The notes under the pieces were generated by a model. It made no database searches, was not told the DNA's origin, and was given only the letters and a program-made list of their open reading frames with translations. The position numbers were made by a program, and so were the translations under genes. From Streptomyces populi (GTDB lineage: Bacteria; Actinomycetota; Actinomycetes; Streptomycetales; Streptomycetaceae): 64,000 nt of DNA. Below, one piece after another: positions 16,571 to 24,950 of this stretch. The stretch lies in assembly GCF_002911015.1 (NCBI RefSeq), contig NZ_KZ626840.1:124001-188000 (forward strand), written 5' to 3'. The stretch's first letter is position 1; the number at the start of each line of letters is the position of its first letter.

Positions 16571-17275
16571 GTGTCACGATCCGCTCTGGTGATCGGCGGC
16601 AACCGGGGGATCGGCCGTGCCATCGCGCAACGCCTGGTCGAGCGCGGCGACCGGGTCGCCGCGACCTACCGCACGGGTGACTGCCCGGACGGAGCCCTCC
16701 CCGTACGGTGCGACGTGACCAGCTCCCAGGACGTCAAGCGAGCCGTCAAGGAGGCCGGGGAGGCGCACGGCCCCGTCGAGATCCTGGTGGTCAACGCCGG
16801 TATCACCCGGGACAAGCCGCTGTACGCCATGACGGAGGAGGAGTTCGAGGCGACGCTGCGGACCAACCTCACCGGGGCGTTCCTCGCCGCCAAGCACGCC
16901 GCACGCGGCATGATCCGGAGCCGTTTCGGCCGGATCGTCTTCATCTCCTCCGTCGTGGCCCTCTCCGGGGAGGCCGGGCAGGCCAACTACGCGGCCTCCA
17001 AGGCGGGGCTGATCGGAATGGCCCGCTCCCTGGCCCGGGAGTTCGGCGGCCATGGCATCACGGTGAACGTCGTCTCACCGGGGCTCACGGACACCGACAT
17101 GGTGGCGGTGCTCTCCGAGGAACAGCAGCAGAAGCTGATCGGCCGGATCCCGCTCGGCCGGATGGCACAGCCCGAAGAGATAGCCGCCGCGACGGAGTTC
17201 CTGACCAGTGACCGGACCGGCTACATCACCGGGGCGGTCCTGCCGGTCGACGGCGGAATGGGCATGGGCCACTGA
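16571..17275 (+). CDS. 3-oxoacyl-ACP reductase (FabG-like SDR)
   Basis: 234 residues, classical short-chain dehydrogenase. Cofactor loop VIGGNRGIGRAIA, NAG motif VVNAGITRD, catalytic Ser in VFISSVVAL and YxxxK in NYAASKAG, and the FabG-type end YITGAVLPVDGGMGMGH. It reduces the beta-keto group on ACP chains, presumably those made by the KS/CLF pair in the opposite arm. GTG 16571 follows GAGGAAA by 2-3 nt and lies 7 bp after mbtH. The known polarity of this step links the two arms in one pathway. Confidence 0.9.
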   Translation: MSRSALVIGGNRGIGRAIAQRLVERGDRVAATYRTGDCPDGALPVRCDVTSSQDVKRAVKEAGEAHGPVEILVVNAGITRDKPLYAMTEEEFEATLRTNLTGAFLAAKHAARGMIRSRFGRIVFISSVVALSGEAGQANYAASKAGLIGMARSLAREFGGHGITVNVVSPGLTDTDMVAVLSEEQQQKLIGRIPLGRMAQPEEIAAATEFLTSDRTGYITGAVLPVDGGMGMGH

Positions 17276-17277
17276 CG

Positions 17278-17976
17278 GTGGCCGGTGCGCTGATGATGGT
17301 CGAGGAGAGCCGCGGCGTGCTCCGCGGAATCGGCTCGTACGACACACGGCTGACTCTCCAGGAACAAGCCCGCGCCGCTCTCCTCACCGACGCGGACCGG
17401 CTCGACTACGTGGCGGCTCACCTTCTGGTACGGATCTGCGCGGCCCGGCTCGCCCGGGTACCGCCCGGGTCTCTCGTGATCGAACAGCGGTGTCCCGGAT
17501 GCGGCGCCACGGACCACGGAAAGCCGTACGTCAGGGACCATCCCGGTCTGTCGGTGAGCCTTTCGCACACCAGGGGCACGGTCGCGGCGGCCGCCGGGCG
17601 TTCGGCCGTGGGCGTCGATGTGGAGACCACGGCCGGCTTCGTCTTCGACCCACGCCTCGCCGAACGGGTCCTCGGCCCCGCGGGGGCCGCCGCCGTCCGC
17701 ACGGCGGCAGATCCCGCACTCGCCCTCCTTCGCCGCTGGGTTCGCAAGGAAGCGCTGGTGAAGGCGGGACACGGGTCCCTGTTCGGGCCCACGACAGCAG
17801 AATCCGGCACAGCGGGATCCGGCACCGACGACGCCCGGTGGCAGGTGCGCGGGTGGACCGCCCGGGACTCGGGTGCCGTCGCCGCCGCGGTTTCGCAGGA
17901 GCCGCTCACTCTTCTCCGTTCGGGGGGCCGGCCGTACGGACCGCCGACCCCCGACGACAGGCCAGGAAGGCCCTGA
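17278..17976 (+). CDS. 4'-phosphopantetheinyl transferase (Sfp-like), second in cluster
   Basis: 232 residues. Motifs: KPYVRDHPGLSVSLSHTRG, AVGVDVETTAGF (metal site) and LRRWVRKEALVKAGHGSLFG (WxxKEAxxKA). A CPGCGATDHGKPYV segment near residue 80 is typical of actinobacterial Sfp-type enzymes. Starts 2 bp after the ketoreductase stop and shares a base with the next ATG (TGATG). It presumably serves the NRPS T domain or the second carrier protein. Confidence 0.88.
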   Translation: MAGALMMVEESRGVLRGIGSYDTRLTLQEQARAALLTDADRLDYVAAHLLVRICAARLARVPPGSLVIEQRCPGCGATDHGKPYVRDHPGLSVSLSHTRGTVAAAAGRSAVGVDVETTAGFVFDPRLAERVLGPAGAAAVRTAADPALALLRRWVRKEALVKAGHGSLFGPTTAESGTAGSGTDDARWQVRGWTARDSGAVAAAVSQEPLTLLRSGGRPYGPPTPDDRPGRP

Positions 17977-18947
17977 TGAACAGCCATATCATCGAGCAGT
18001 ACCCCGAATTCGCCGTGAACTGCTTCACCGGCAGTTTCAGCGCCCTGGCCGGAATGAAGGGCCGCGGCATTACCGAACAGAGCCTGTTCGAGCAGGGCGA
18101 CGCGTATCTCTTCCAGGCCGGTCTCGACGAATCGGGCTATCCCGAGTACATCTTCCCGGTCGAGGAGGCCGGCGTCCTGGGTATGCGCCGCATGGGGTTC
18201 GGACTCGAGGCCGTACCCATTTCGTACGGAGATGTGGGAGCCCAGCTGAAGGACCTGGTCGACCGGTTCGGCGGGGCGGTCGTCTGGGTCAACACCTCCC
18301 ACCTGGGCTACGCCGAGGTCTACGGGCGTACCAGCCCCTACCTTCACTCCATCGTGATCGATGAGGTTGCCGAAGACGTCTCCGACCTGCGTGTCTTCGA
18401 CTGCATGGTGGTCGACACGGAGCGTTTCAGCTGCCGGGCCCGGCTGGACTTCGCCGAATTCGAGAAGGCCATCAGCGACCGGATCCAAAGCGACGCGCAC
18501 GACTGCATGGGCTTCTTCTACGTCGTCACCGGGGCGGACGAGTCCAAGGGGCCGGACGTACTCGCGAGCAGCCTTCGCGAGCAGGCTCGCCGCTTCGCGA
18601 CGGAGGACCGGTTCCGCGATGCCGTCAAGGACTACCAGCGGCTCTGTGTGGAGTGCTTCGACGACCCCGGCCGCAGCACCGAATTCGGTGCCAGGCGCCT
18701 CTTCATCCACAGTACGGTCCTCTATTCCGTGCCCAGTCTGACCTTGCTGGGCCGCTCCCTGGAGGCGGCCGGGGCGTCCGACGAGGCGAAGGCGCTCTGC
18801 GAGGAGGCGATCCGGCACTGGCGGGCCCTGGGCGTTCTCGCCCTGCGGTACGAGGCGACCGGCTCCGGCGCCGTCATGGAACGCCTGAACCAGCGGTTCG
18901 CCGTGCTCGACGACGTCACCGCCCGTCTCTGGGGAGAACTCGCGTGA
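17976..18947 (+). CDS. BtrH N-terminal-domain-like protein, possible acyl/aminoacyl transferase
   Basis: 323 residues. The N-terminal part, [16 protein letters not shown] then [16 protein letters not shown], resembles the start of BtrH, which transfers an acyl group from ACP to an amine in butirosin biosynthesis: an N-terminal Cys in NCFTGSF, then a G-I-T/S-E-x-x-L-F segment. The central [28 protein letters not shown] would correspond to a His-containing strand. The C-terminal half is helical. Its ATG overlaps the PPTase stop and its TGA overlaps the NRPS GTG. Inferred role: off-loading or transfer of a carrier-bound unit. The assignment rests on a weak pattern match. Confidence 0.5.
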   Translation: MNSHIIEQYPEFAVNCFTGSFSALAGMKGRGITEQSLFEQGDAYLFQAGLDESGYPEYIFPVEEAGVLGMRRMGFGLEAVPISYGDVGAQLKDLVDRFGGAVVWVNTSHLGYAEVYGRTSPYLHSIVIDEVAEDVSDLRVFDCMVVDTERFSCRARLDFAEFEKAISDRIQSDAHDCMGFFYVVTGADESKGPDVLASSLREQARRFATEDRFRDAVKDYQRLCVECFDDPGRSTEFGARRLFIHSTVLYSVPSLTLLGRSLEAAGASDEAKALCEEAIRHWRALGVLALRYEATGSGAVMERLNQRFAVLDDVTARLWGELA

Positions 18948-21900
18948 ACACCACCGCGAACACCGTGCCGGGCACCTCGGCACAGGAGCGGCTGCCGCTG
19001 CTGCCCGCGCAGGAGGGCCTCTGGCTCATCGAGGGGTCCGGGCCGACCGCCCACAACGTCTCTTTCGCCCTCCACCTCGACGGCCTCCTGGACCGCCGCC
19101 GTCTGACGTGGGCGCTGCGAGAGCTGACCGGCCGGCATGCCGCACTGCGCGCCCGCCTGGTGCAGGAGTCCGGAACACCCGTCCAACTCACCTCGCCCAC
19201 CGTGCCGTTGGAGATCGCCGAGGTCGAGGTGCCCACGGCGGCGGAAGCGGCCCTCGACCGGCTGATCGCGGTGGAGCAGGAGCAGCCGTTCCGGCTCGAC
19301 GAGGGACCATTGTTCCGTGCGACGCTCTACCGCTCGGCGGAGCAGCGCCATGTACTGCTCTTCGTCATGCACCACATCGTCTCGGACGGCGCCTCCTGCG
19401 ACATCCTGGTCCGCGATCTCACCGCCCTGTACGAAGCAGGTCCTGACGGGGCCCCGGTTCCCTCGCCCGGCCTGAGCTACACCGAGTACGTCCTCCAGGA
19501 GCGGGAGAGGTGTGACGGGCCTCGTGCACAACGGTCCCTGGCGTACTGGCTGGAGGAGTTCCGGACCGTTCCGCCGCCGCTGCAACTCCCCTTCATGCGT
19601 ACACCACCACCGGACCGCGCCCGTCGGGCGGTCAGCCACCGCCGGGACATTCCGGCGGAACTCGCCGTACGACTGCGTGAGGTGGCCGGGGAGAACTCCG
19701 CGACCCTGTTCATGACCCTGGCCGCAGCCGCGTTCACCCTGCTGCACCGCTACACCGCCGAGACCGACCTCACCCTTGGTGTGCCGCTCTCCAGCCGCAT
19801 GATGCCGGGCACCGACGAGGTGGTCGGGCTGCTGGTGAACACCCTGCCGGTGCGTGTGGGCATCGCACCGGACACTTCCTTCGACGGGCTGGTCCAGCAG
19901 GTCCGTTCCAAGGTCGTCAAGGCGCTGAGGCACCAGGGGACCTCGTTCGGACGGCTGGTCCAGGAGGTGAATCCGCCGCGCGTGGCCGACCGTCACCCGA
20001 TGTTCCAGATGGTGATCAACCATTGGGAGCACGGCGAGAGCGGCACCGTCGCCGACGGCCTCACGATGCGCCGGCGCCCGCTGCCGAACCCCACGGCGGC
20101 GTTCGACGTCATGCTCAGCTTCGTCGAGGAGGCGGGCGCGGTTCGGACGTACTTCGAGTACGACAGTGACCTGTTCGACGCGGTCGCGGTGGAGCGGATG
20201 GCGGCGCACCTGGTGCGGCTGCTCGAGTGCGCGACCGCGACGCCGGACGCGGCGATCGGTGAACTGCCCCTGCTCACCGAAGAGGAAGAAGGGGAGTTCG
20301 AGCGCCGATGGCGCACCGCGGAACGCCCGTCGGCCGCGGGTACGCTCCCGGACCTGTTCCGGGCACAGGTCGCCCGTACCCCCGACGCGACGGCCGTGAG
20401 CATGGGCGACGAGACCCTCGGCTACGCGGAACTCGACTCCCTGGCGACCCGGTTGGCGCGACGGCTGACAGCCGAGGGTGTACGGGCCGAGACCCCGGTG
20501 GTCCTCTTCCTCGATCGCTCGGTCGACCTGGTGGCCGTCGTCCTCGGCGTGCTGATGGCGGGAGGCGCCTACGTCCCGCTTGACACCCGGTACCCGAAGT
20601 CCCGGGTCGAGACCATCCTGAGGACGTGCGAGCCTCCGCTCGTCATCACCGACCGCACCACCGATCACCTGGACCTCCCGCGGGTCAGCAAGGTGATCCA
20701 GCTGGCCGATCTGCTGGCGGGAACGACGAACGAGCCGGCCGCACCGGCCGGTGCGCAGCCGCCCGTCCACCCGGACGGGCTGGCCTACACCATGTTCACG
20801 TCCGGTTCCACCGGCACCCCCAAAGGTGTCGCCGTCACCCACCGCAACGTCGCCGAGCTGGCCACCGACTCGGCCTTCGCCGCCGGGGACCACCGCCGGG
20901 TTCTCCTGCACTCCTCGCTCGCCTTCGACGGATCGACGTACGAACTGTGGGTGCCGCTGCTCTCGGGCGGAGAGGTGGTCGTGGCGCCCCCGGGCGACCT
21001 GGACATCGACGTACTCGGCAAGGTGATCGGCGAGGGCCGGGTGACCGCCGCCTTCCTCACCACCTCACTGTTCAACCTCATCGCCGAGGAGGACAGCTCG
21101 ACCCTCGCTCGGCTCAGCGAGATCTGGACGGGCGGCGAGGCGGCCTCTCCCGTCGCGATGCGGCAGGTCGCCGAGTTCTGCCCCGACACGGTCGTGAACA
21201 ACGGGTACGGACCGACCGAGACCACCACGTTCGCCACCGGCCACCGCCTGCGGACCCCACACGACTACCGGAGCGCCATTCCCATCGGCACCCCGCTGGA
21301 CCACACCCGTACCTACGTCCTGGACGACCGGCTGCGACCCGTGCCGACGGGTGTGACCGGTGAACTGTACGTAGCGGGCGCCGGGTTGGCCCGGGGGTAC
21401 CTGGGGCGCCCCGGGCTGACCGCGGAGCGCTTCGTGGCCGATCCGCACGGTCCCGCCGGGTCACGGATGTACCGCACCGGAGACCTGGTGCGGTACAACG
21501 AGGACAACGAGCTCGAATTCGTCACCCGGGCCGACCAGCAGGTCAAGATCCGGGGATTCCGGATCGAGTTGGGGGAGGTCGAGGCAATCCTCCGCTCCGC
21601 TCCCGGTGTGGCCCAGGCCGCCGTCGTCGTACGGGAGGACCGGCCGGGTGACCGACGCCTGGTGGGCTATGTGGTCGGGGACGGGCCCTCCGTGTCCCCC
21701 GCCGCTCTGCGCCGCCACATGACGACCACGCTTCCGGAGTACATGCTCCCCACCGCGTTCGTCCTGGTGGATTCGCTCCCGCTGACGGCCAACGGCAAGC
21801 TCGACACCAAGGCGCTGCCCGCTCCTGCCGGCCTCACCGCACCGGAACAGGGCCGTCGGCCCCGCACACCGCAGGAGAAGCTGCTCTGCACGCTGTTCGC

Positions 21901-22894
21901 CGACTCGCTCGGGCTTCCGGCGGTCGGCATCGACGACGGGTTCTTCGAACTGGGCGGCCACTCCCTGCTCGGCATGCGGCTCGTCGTCGCGATCCGCGAC
22001 GCACTCGGCGCCGACCTCTCGATAGGCGACCTGATCAAGGCACCCACGGTGGCGCTGCTCAGCGACTCCCTGGGCGCCGTGCAGGGCGGGGAGCAGCCGG
22101 ACATCATGCTCCCGCTGCGCACCCGGGGCAGCAGGCCCCCGCTGTTCTGTGTGCATCCGGCCACCGGCATCGCCTGGTCCTACGCGGGCCTGACCCGCCA
22201 CCTCGCCCCGGACCAGCCGCTGTACGCACTCCAGGCTCCCGGCCTGGCCGGGCGGCCGACGGCCGAGTCGATGACCGACCTGGCCGAGGAATACCTGGAG
22301 CACATCCGTCGCGTCCAGCCTGCCGGGCCGTACCACCTGCTCGGCTGGTCGTTCGGCGGAAACGTGGCGCACGCCCTTGCCACCCGACTGCAGGAGCAGG
22401 GCGAGGAGGTCGCCCTGCTCGCCCTGCTCGACTCCTACCCGCCCGAGTGGCAGGAGCTGGCGGACTCCCTCGACGAGCCGGACCTGCTGGCCGAATTGCT
22501 GACCAGCCTGGGCCTCGCACCGGCCGCCTTCGGTGACGGCACGCTGGGCCGCGCCCAGTTCGTCGAACGGCTCCAGGCGGCGGACAGCACGGTGTCGGGC
22601 TTCGCCCCCGAGGCCCTGACGGCACTGCCGGACATCTACACCCGCCACGTACACCTCCTGCGCGAGCCGGTGGCGGCCCGCTTCGACGGAGACATGCTCT
22701 TCTTCACGGCGGACCGCAGCCGCCCCGCCAACGGAGCCACCCATGCGGCCTGGTACCCGCACGTGACCGGCCGTCTGAGGAACACCGTGGTGGCCGCCCA
22801 TCACGACGCCCTCATGGAACCGGCTTCCCTGGCGGAGATCGGCCCCGTTCTGGCAGCCGCCCTGAACGACCTGGCCGCCCGGACCTCCGGCTGA
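18944..22894 (+). CDS. nonribosomal peptide synthetase module, C-A-T-TE
   Basis: 1316 residues. Condensation domain about 12-440 (HHIVSDG at 143-149, intact). Adenylation domain about 450-940: [11 protein letters not shown] near 619, [12 protein letters not shown] near 752, [22 protein letters not shown] domain about 960-1040 (GGHSLLG, Ser near 1007). Thioesterase about 1060-1316 (GWSFGG, Ser near 1136; AAHHDALME near the end). The specificity positions read by eye are D-G-Y-F-W-G-G-T-F-K; the GGTFK end resembles valine-type codes, but this is tentative. A single module with C and TE would add one amino acid to an incoming acyl- or aminoacyl-carrier and release the product. Confidence 0.93.
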   Translation: MNTTANTVPGTSAQERLPLLPAQEGLWLIEGSGPTAHNVSFALHLDGLLDRRRLTWALRELTGRHAALRARLVQESGTPVQLTSPTVPLEIAEVEVPTAAEAALDRLIAVEQEQPFRLDEGPLFRATLYRSAEQRHVLLFVMHHIVSDGASCDILVRDLTALYEAGPDGAPVPSPGLSYTEYVLQERERCDGPRAQRSLAYWLEEFRTVPPPLQLPFMRTPPPDRARRAVSHRRDIPAELAVRLREVAGENSATLFMTLAAAAFTLLHRYTAETDLTLGVPLSSRMMPGTDEVVGLLVNTLPVRVGIAPDTSFDGLVQQVRSKVVKALRHQGTSFGRLVQEVNPPRVADRHPMFQMVINHWEHGESGTVADGLTMRRRPLPNPTAAFDVMLSFVEEAGAVRTYFEYDSDLFDAVAVERMAAHLVRLLECATATPDAAIGELPLLTEEEEGEFERRWRTAERPSAAGTLPDLFRAQVARTPDATAVSMGDETLGYAELDSLATRLARRLTAEGVRAETPVVLFLDRSVDLVAVVLGVLMAGGAYVPLDTRYPKSRVETILRTCEPPLVITDRTTDHLDLPRVSKVIQLADLLAGTTNEPAAPAGAQPPVHPDGLAYTMFTSGSTGTPKGVAVTHRNVAELATDSAFAAGDHRRVLLHSSLAFDGSTYELWVPLLSGGEVVVAPPGDLDIDVLGKVIGEGRVTAAFLTTSLFNLIAEEDSSTLARLSEIWTGGEAASPVAMRQVAEFCPDTVVNNGYGPTETTTFATGHRLRTPHDYRSAIPIGTPLDHTRTYVLDDRLRPVPTGVTGELYVAGAGLARGYLGRPGLTAERFVADPHGPAGSRMYRTGDLVRYNEDNELEFVTRADQQVKIRGFRIELGEVEAILRSAPGVAQAAVVVREDRPGDRRLVGYVVGDGPSVSPAALRRHMTTTLPEYMLPTAFVLVDSLPLTANGKLDTKALPAPAGLTAPEQGRRPRTPQEKLLCTLFADSLGLPAVGIDDGFFELGGHSLLGMRLVVAIRDALGADLSIGDLIKAPTVALLSDSLGAVQGGEQPDIMLPLRTRGSRPPLFCVHPATGIAWSYAGLTRHLAPDQPLYALQAPGLAGRPTAESMTDLAEEYLEHIRRVQPAGPYHLLGWSFGGNVAHALATRLQEQGEEVALLALLDSYPPEWQELADSLDEPDLLAELLTSLGLAPAAFGDGTLGRAQFVERLQAADSTVSGFAPEALTALPDIYTRHVHLLREPVAARFDGDMLFFTADRSRPANGATHAAWYPHVTGRLRNTVVAAHHDALMEPASLAEIGPVLAAALNDLAARTSG

Positions 22895-22954
22895 CCCGCG
22901 GCCGTTCTTCGGCCGGCCTGCGGTCGAGGCGGACAGCCGGGCGCGGACACGCAG

Positions 22955-22980
22955 AAGAGCCCGCCGCGGAGCGGGCTCTT
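22955..22980. terminator. perfect hairpin ending the rightward biosynthetic operon
   Basis: AAGAGCCCGC / GCGGGCTCTT, 10-bp perfect stem with loop CGCGGA and a short T-run end, 60 bp after the NRPS stop. It matches the terminator on the other side of the cluster. Confidence 0.8.
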
Positions 22981-23040
22981 CGAAGTGTGCCGAACGTCGT
23001 TCGGCTCTGGCCCGTAGTCGGTGGTGACGCCGGGTATCTG

Positions 23041-23118
23041 TCAGGGCAGGAGGACGCGGTGGCGGAGAAGGTCGAATCCGGCGCGCCCGTGCGTCTGTCT
23101 CATGATCCTCTTGGTGAG
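23041..23118 (-). pseudogene. ISL3-family transposase C-terminal remnant
   Basis: The minus-strand frame ends in RIMRQTHGRAGFDLLRHRVLLP before a stop at 23041. The GRAGFDLLR(x)RVL ending is characteristic of ISL3-type transposases. No upstream catalytic part is present. Confidence 0.6.
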
Positions 23119-23204
23119 AGCGGGGACCGTGAAAGGCCCTGACAGGAGCTGCTGATCATGTGCCTTTCGGCTTCGGTGGTCGTTGGTCCGGTCGTGGGCA
23201 AACG

Positions 23205-23275
23205 TCAGTCGAGGCCGTGGATCGTGTCGGATGAACTGTGATCGCTCGTCGAGCCGTTGCTGCCCGTGCCGGGTC
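23205..23275 (+). pseudogene. IS5-family transposase N-terminal remnant
   Basis: RPWIVSDEL, stop TGA, SLVEPLLPVPGPP: the start of IS5-type transposases with the usual Trp (DELW) changed to a stop, as in the relic at 5859. The homology ends where an oppositely oriented fragment begins. Confidence 0.6.
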
Positions 23276-23299
23276 CGCCCGGTCATCGCCGAACGAGAC

Positions 23300-23493
23300 G
23301 TGGAACACGGCTCCGGCCCGGGCGTTCTCCGACGGGTGGCAGAACGCGCCATTCCAGCTTCTTGGCGGCCCGCAGCTTCCGCAGCGGCACCAGATGCAGC
23401 TGATCCCACACGCCGGCCTCGTTCCACGCGGCAAGACGACGCCAGCAGGTCGTCCCCGAGCCGAAGCCCAGCCCCTGCGACAGGTACTCCCGC
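23300..23493 (-). pseudogene. IS5-family transposase internal fragment, inverted relative to its neighbour
   Basis: The minus strand reads EYLSQGLGFGSGTTCWRRLAAW, then NEAGVWDQLHLVPLRKLRAA and KKLEW, the segment that follows the N-terminal part in IS5-type transposases. Because it is opposite to the fragment at 23205, this stretch is a mosaic of at least three IS relics (with the ISL3 piece). Confidence 0.65.
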
Positions 23494-23987
23494 TAAGAAG
23501 CCCCGCCGGCCAGTCGCTGTGCCGCCCGCTCCCCGCGCCGTTCCACGGGCTCGACCCCCCATGCCGCGCCCAGACCGGCCGGTGGCATGTCGACGTAGAT
23601 CGACTCGTACGACCCCTCCGGGACGATGTACGTCTCGTGCCAGACCCCGACGCTGCCTTTGCTGCTCCGCAGACGGCGGTTGAACGCCGCCCACGCGGGA
23701 CGGTGCTCCCCGGACTGGTCGGAGGCGTAGGCGAGCAGCTTCTCGCGCGACTCCCAGTACTGCGCGACGGTGAACACGCGCGGGCCGCCGCCCAGTCCCC
23801 GGTGGCCCAGGAACCCGCTGTCGCTGTTGCGCGAGAGTTCCTTGAGCATGCGCGGCATCGCCGTCAGGGCCGGCAGCCAGTGGCGGACCGCCCGCCAGCG
23901 GTTGATCCGCATGCCGATGAGGAAGACGACGACGTCGCCCTTGGCGGCGGCCGTGACCCGTCGCCCGGATGTCGGTGCATTACCCAT
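23493..23987 (-). CDS. DUF4188-type (monooxygenase-like) protein
   Basis: 164 residues. KGDVVVFLIGMRINRWRAVRHWLPALTAMPRMLKEL, GGPRVFTVAQYWESREKLLAYASD, HRPAWAAFNRRLRSSKGSVGVWHETYIV and YESIYVDMPPAGL match the dimeric alpha+beta barrel DUF4188 family. Members are described as monooxygenase-like, but their reaction is unknown. ATG 23987 follows GGGGAA by 4 nt. It is divergent from the MerR regulator over two dyads, so it is probably that regulator's target. Confidence 0.7.
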   Translation of the reverse strand: MGNAPTSGRRVTAAAKGDVVVFLIGMRINRWRAVRHWLPALTAMPRMLKELSRNSDSGFLGHRGLGGGPRVFTVAQYWESREKLLAYASDQSGEHRPAWAAFNRRLRSSKGSVGVWHETYIVPEGSYESIYVDMPPAGLGAAWGVEPVERRGERAAQRLAGGAS

Positions 23988-24008
23988 GAGATTCCCCGTT
24001 CCCGTGTT

Positions 24009-24048
24009 GGATAGTGACACGATCCATGCTTGGATAGTGCCACTGTCC
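24009..24048. promoter_or_regulatory. two 17-bp dyads (GGATAGTG-N-CAC..TCC), probable MerR operators
   Basis: Site 1 (24009-24025) GGATAGTGACACGATCC and site 2 (24032-24048) GGATAGTGCCACTGTCC are near-perfect palindromes of the same half-site, 23 bp apart, in the 97-bp gap between the divergent DUF4188 and MerR genes. Confidence 0.6.
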
Positions 24049-24084
24049 GATAGGGCGCGCAAGAGCGACGGAGGGTGCGAGGGC

Positions 24085-24720
24085 ATGCGACTGGCGGAGC
24101 TGAGCGAGCGCAGCGGTGCGTCCACCGCCACGATCAAGTACTACCTGCGCGAAGGGCTGCTCCAGCCCGGACGTCGGATCTCCGCCACCCAGGCCGAGTA
24201 CGGGGAGGAGCATCTGCGACGGCTGCGCCTGGTGCGCGCGCTGATCCAGATCGGCGGAGTCTCGGTGGCCGACGCGCGTGAGGTGATCGCCGCCGCGGAG
24301 GACGAGTCCCTGGACCACCATCTGCGGCTGGGCGCGGCGACCAGGGCGCTGCCCTGCGCCGAGAGACCCGACGAGGACGATCCGGCGGTGGCGACCGCCT
24401 GCCGCTCGGTGGAGGCGCTGCTGGAGCGGCTGGGCTGGTCCTGCGACCCCGGTGTGAACATGCTCAACCCCGCCCACCGGCGGCTCATCGACTCGGTCGC
24501 CGCGCTGGTCCGGCTCGGCTACCCCTGCGACACCGAGCAGTTGCTGCCGTACGGGCGGCTGGCGGCACAACTGGCGGTCACCGACCTGGACATGGTCGAG
24601 GAACAGCCGACTCCGGCCGGGCAGATCGAGGCGGCCGTCGCCCTCACGGTGCTGTACGAACCGGTGCTGCTGAGCCTGCGGCGCATGGCCCACGCGGAGG
24701 AGTCGGCCCGGCGGTTCTGA
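24085..24720 (+). CDS. MerR-family transcriptional regulator
   Basis: 211 residues. The N-terminal MerR HTH is MRLAELSERSGASTATIKYYLREGLL with EEHLRRLRLVRALIQIGGVSVADAREVI. The C-terminal ~130 residues form an effector or dimer domain of unknown ligand. ATG 24085 gives the canonical MerR N-terminus and follows GGAGGG. It is divergent from the DUF4188 gene and probably regulates it. Confidence 0.88.
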   Translation: MRLAELSERSGASTATIKYYLREGLLQPGRRISATQAEYGEEHLRRLRLVRALIQIGGVSVADAREVIAAAEDESLDHHLRLGAATRALPCAERPDEDDPAVATACRSVEALLERLGWSCDPGVNMLNPAHRRLIDSVAALVRLGYPCDTEQLLPYGRLAAQLAVTDLDMVEEQPTPAGQIEAAVALTVLYEPVLLSLRRMAHAEESARRF

Positions 24721-24950
24721 GACGCCCCCGCCCGGGTCCGGACCCCGCCCGTCCGTCCCATGGACCGACGCGCGGGGATGCGCGTGAACGCCACCGGAAA
24801 CACCGCCGGGACCCGGTCGGCCCGTACGCGTGGGCTCGGTCTGCCGGGTCCCGGCGGTTTCGGTGCGGCCATACGTCCTTCACGGCACGGCGCGGCCCGG
24901 GCGTCGTCCGCCCCGGTGCGCGGACCGCGTCGGCGCCGGCCGGGTCGCGA

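Noticed and set aside
18722..20911. 729-codon frame antisense to the NRPS
   Set aside because: Complement of a well-supported NRPS; low-complexity shadow.
6162..22894. Aryl-polyene or ordinary aromatic type II PKS cluster
   Set aside because: No aromatase, cyclase, ammonia-lyase or adenylation starter genes; the reduction and dehydration enzymes plus NRPS and aaRS-like ligase argue for a different product.
24721..24950. Small genes between MerR and GH5
   Set aside because: Only short Arg-rich frames with no ribosome-binding site or motif; nothing seen in this 230-bp gap.
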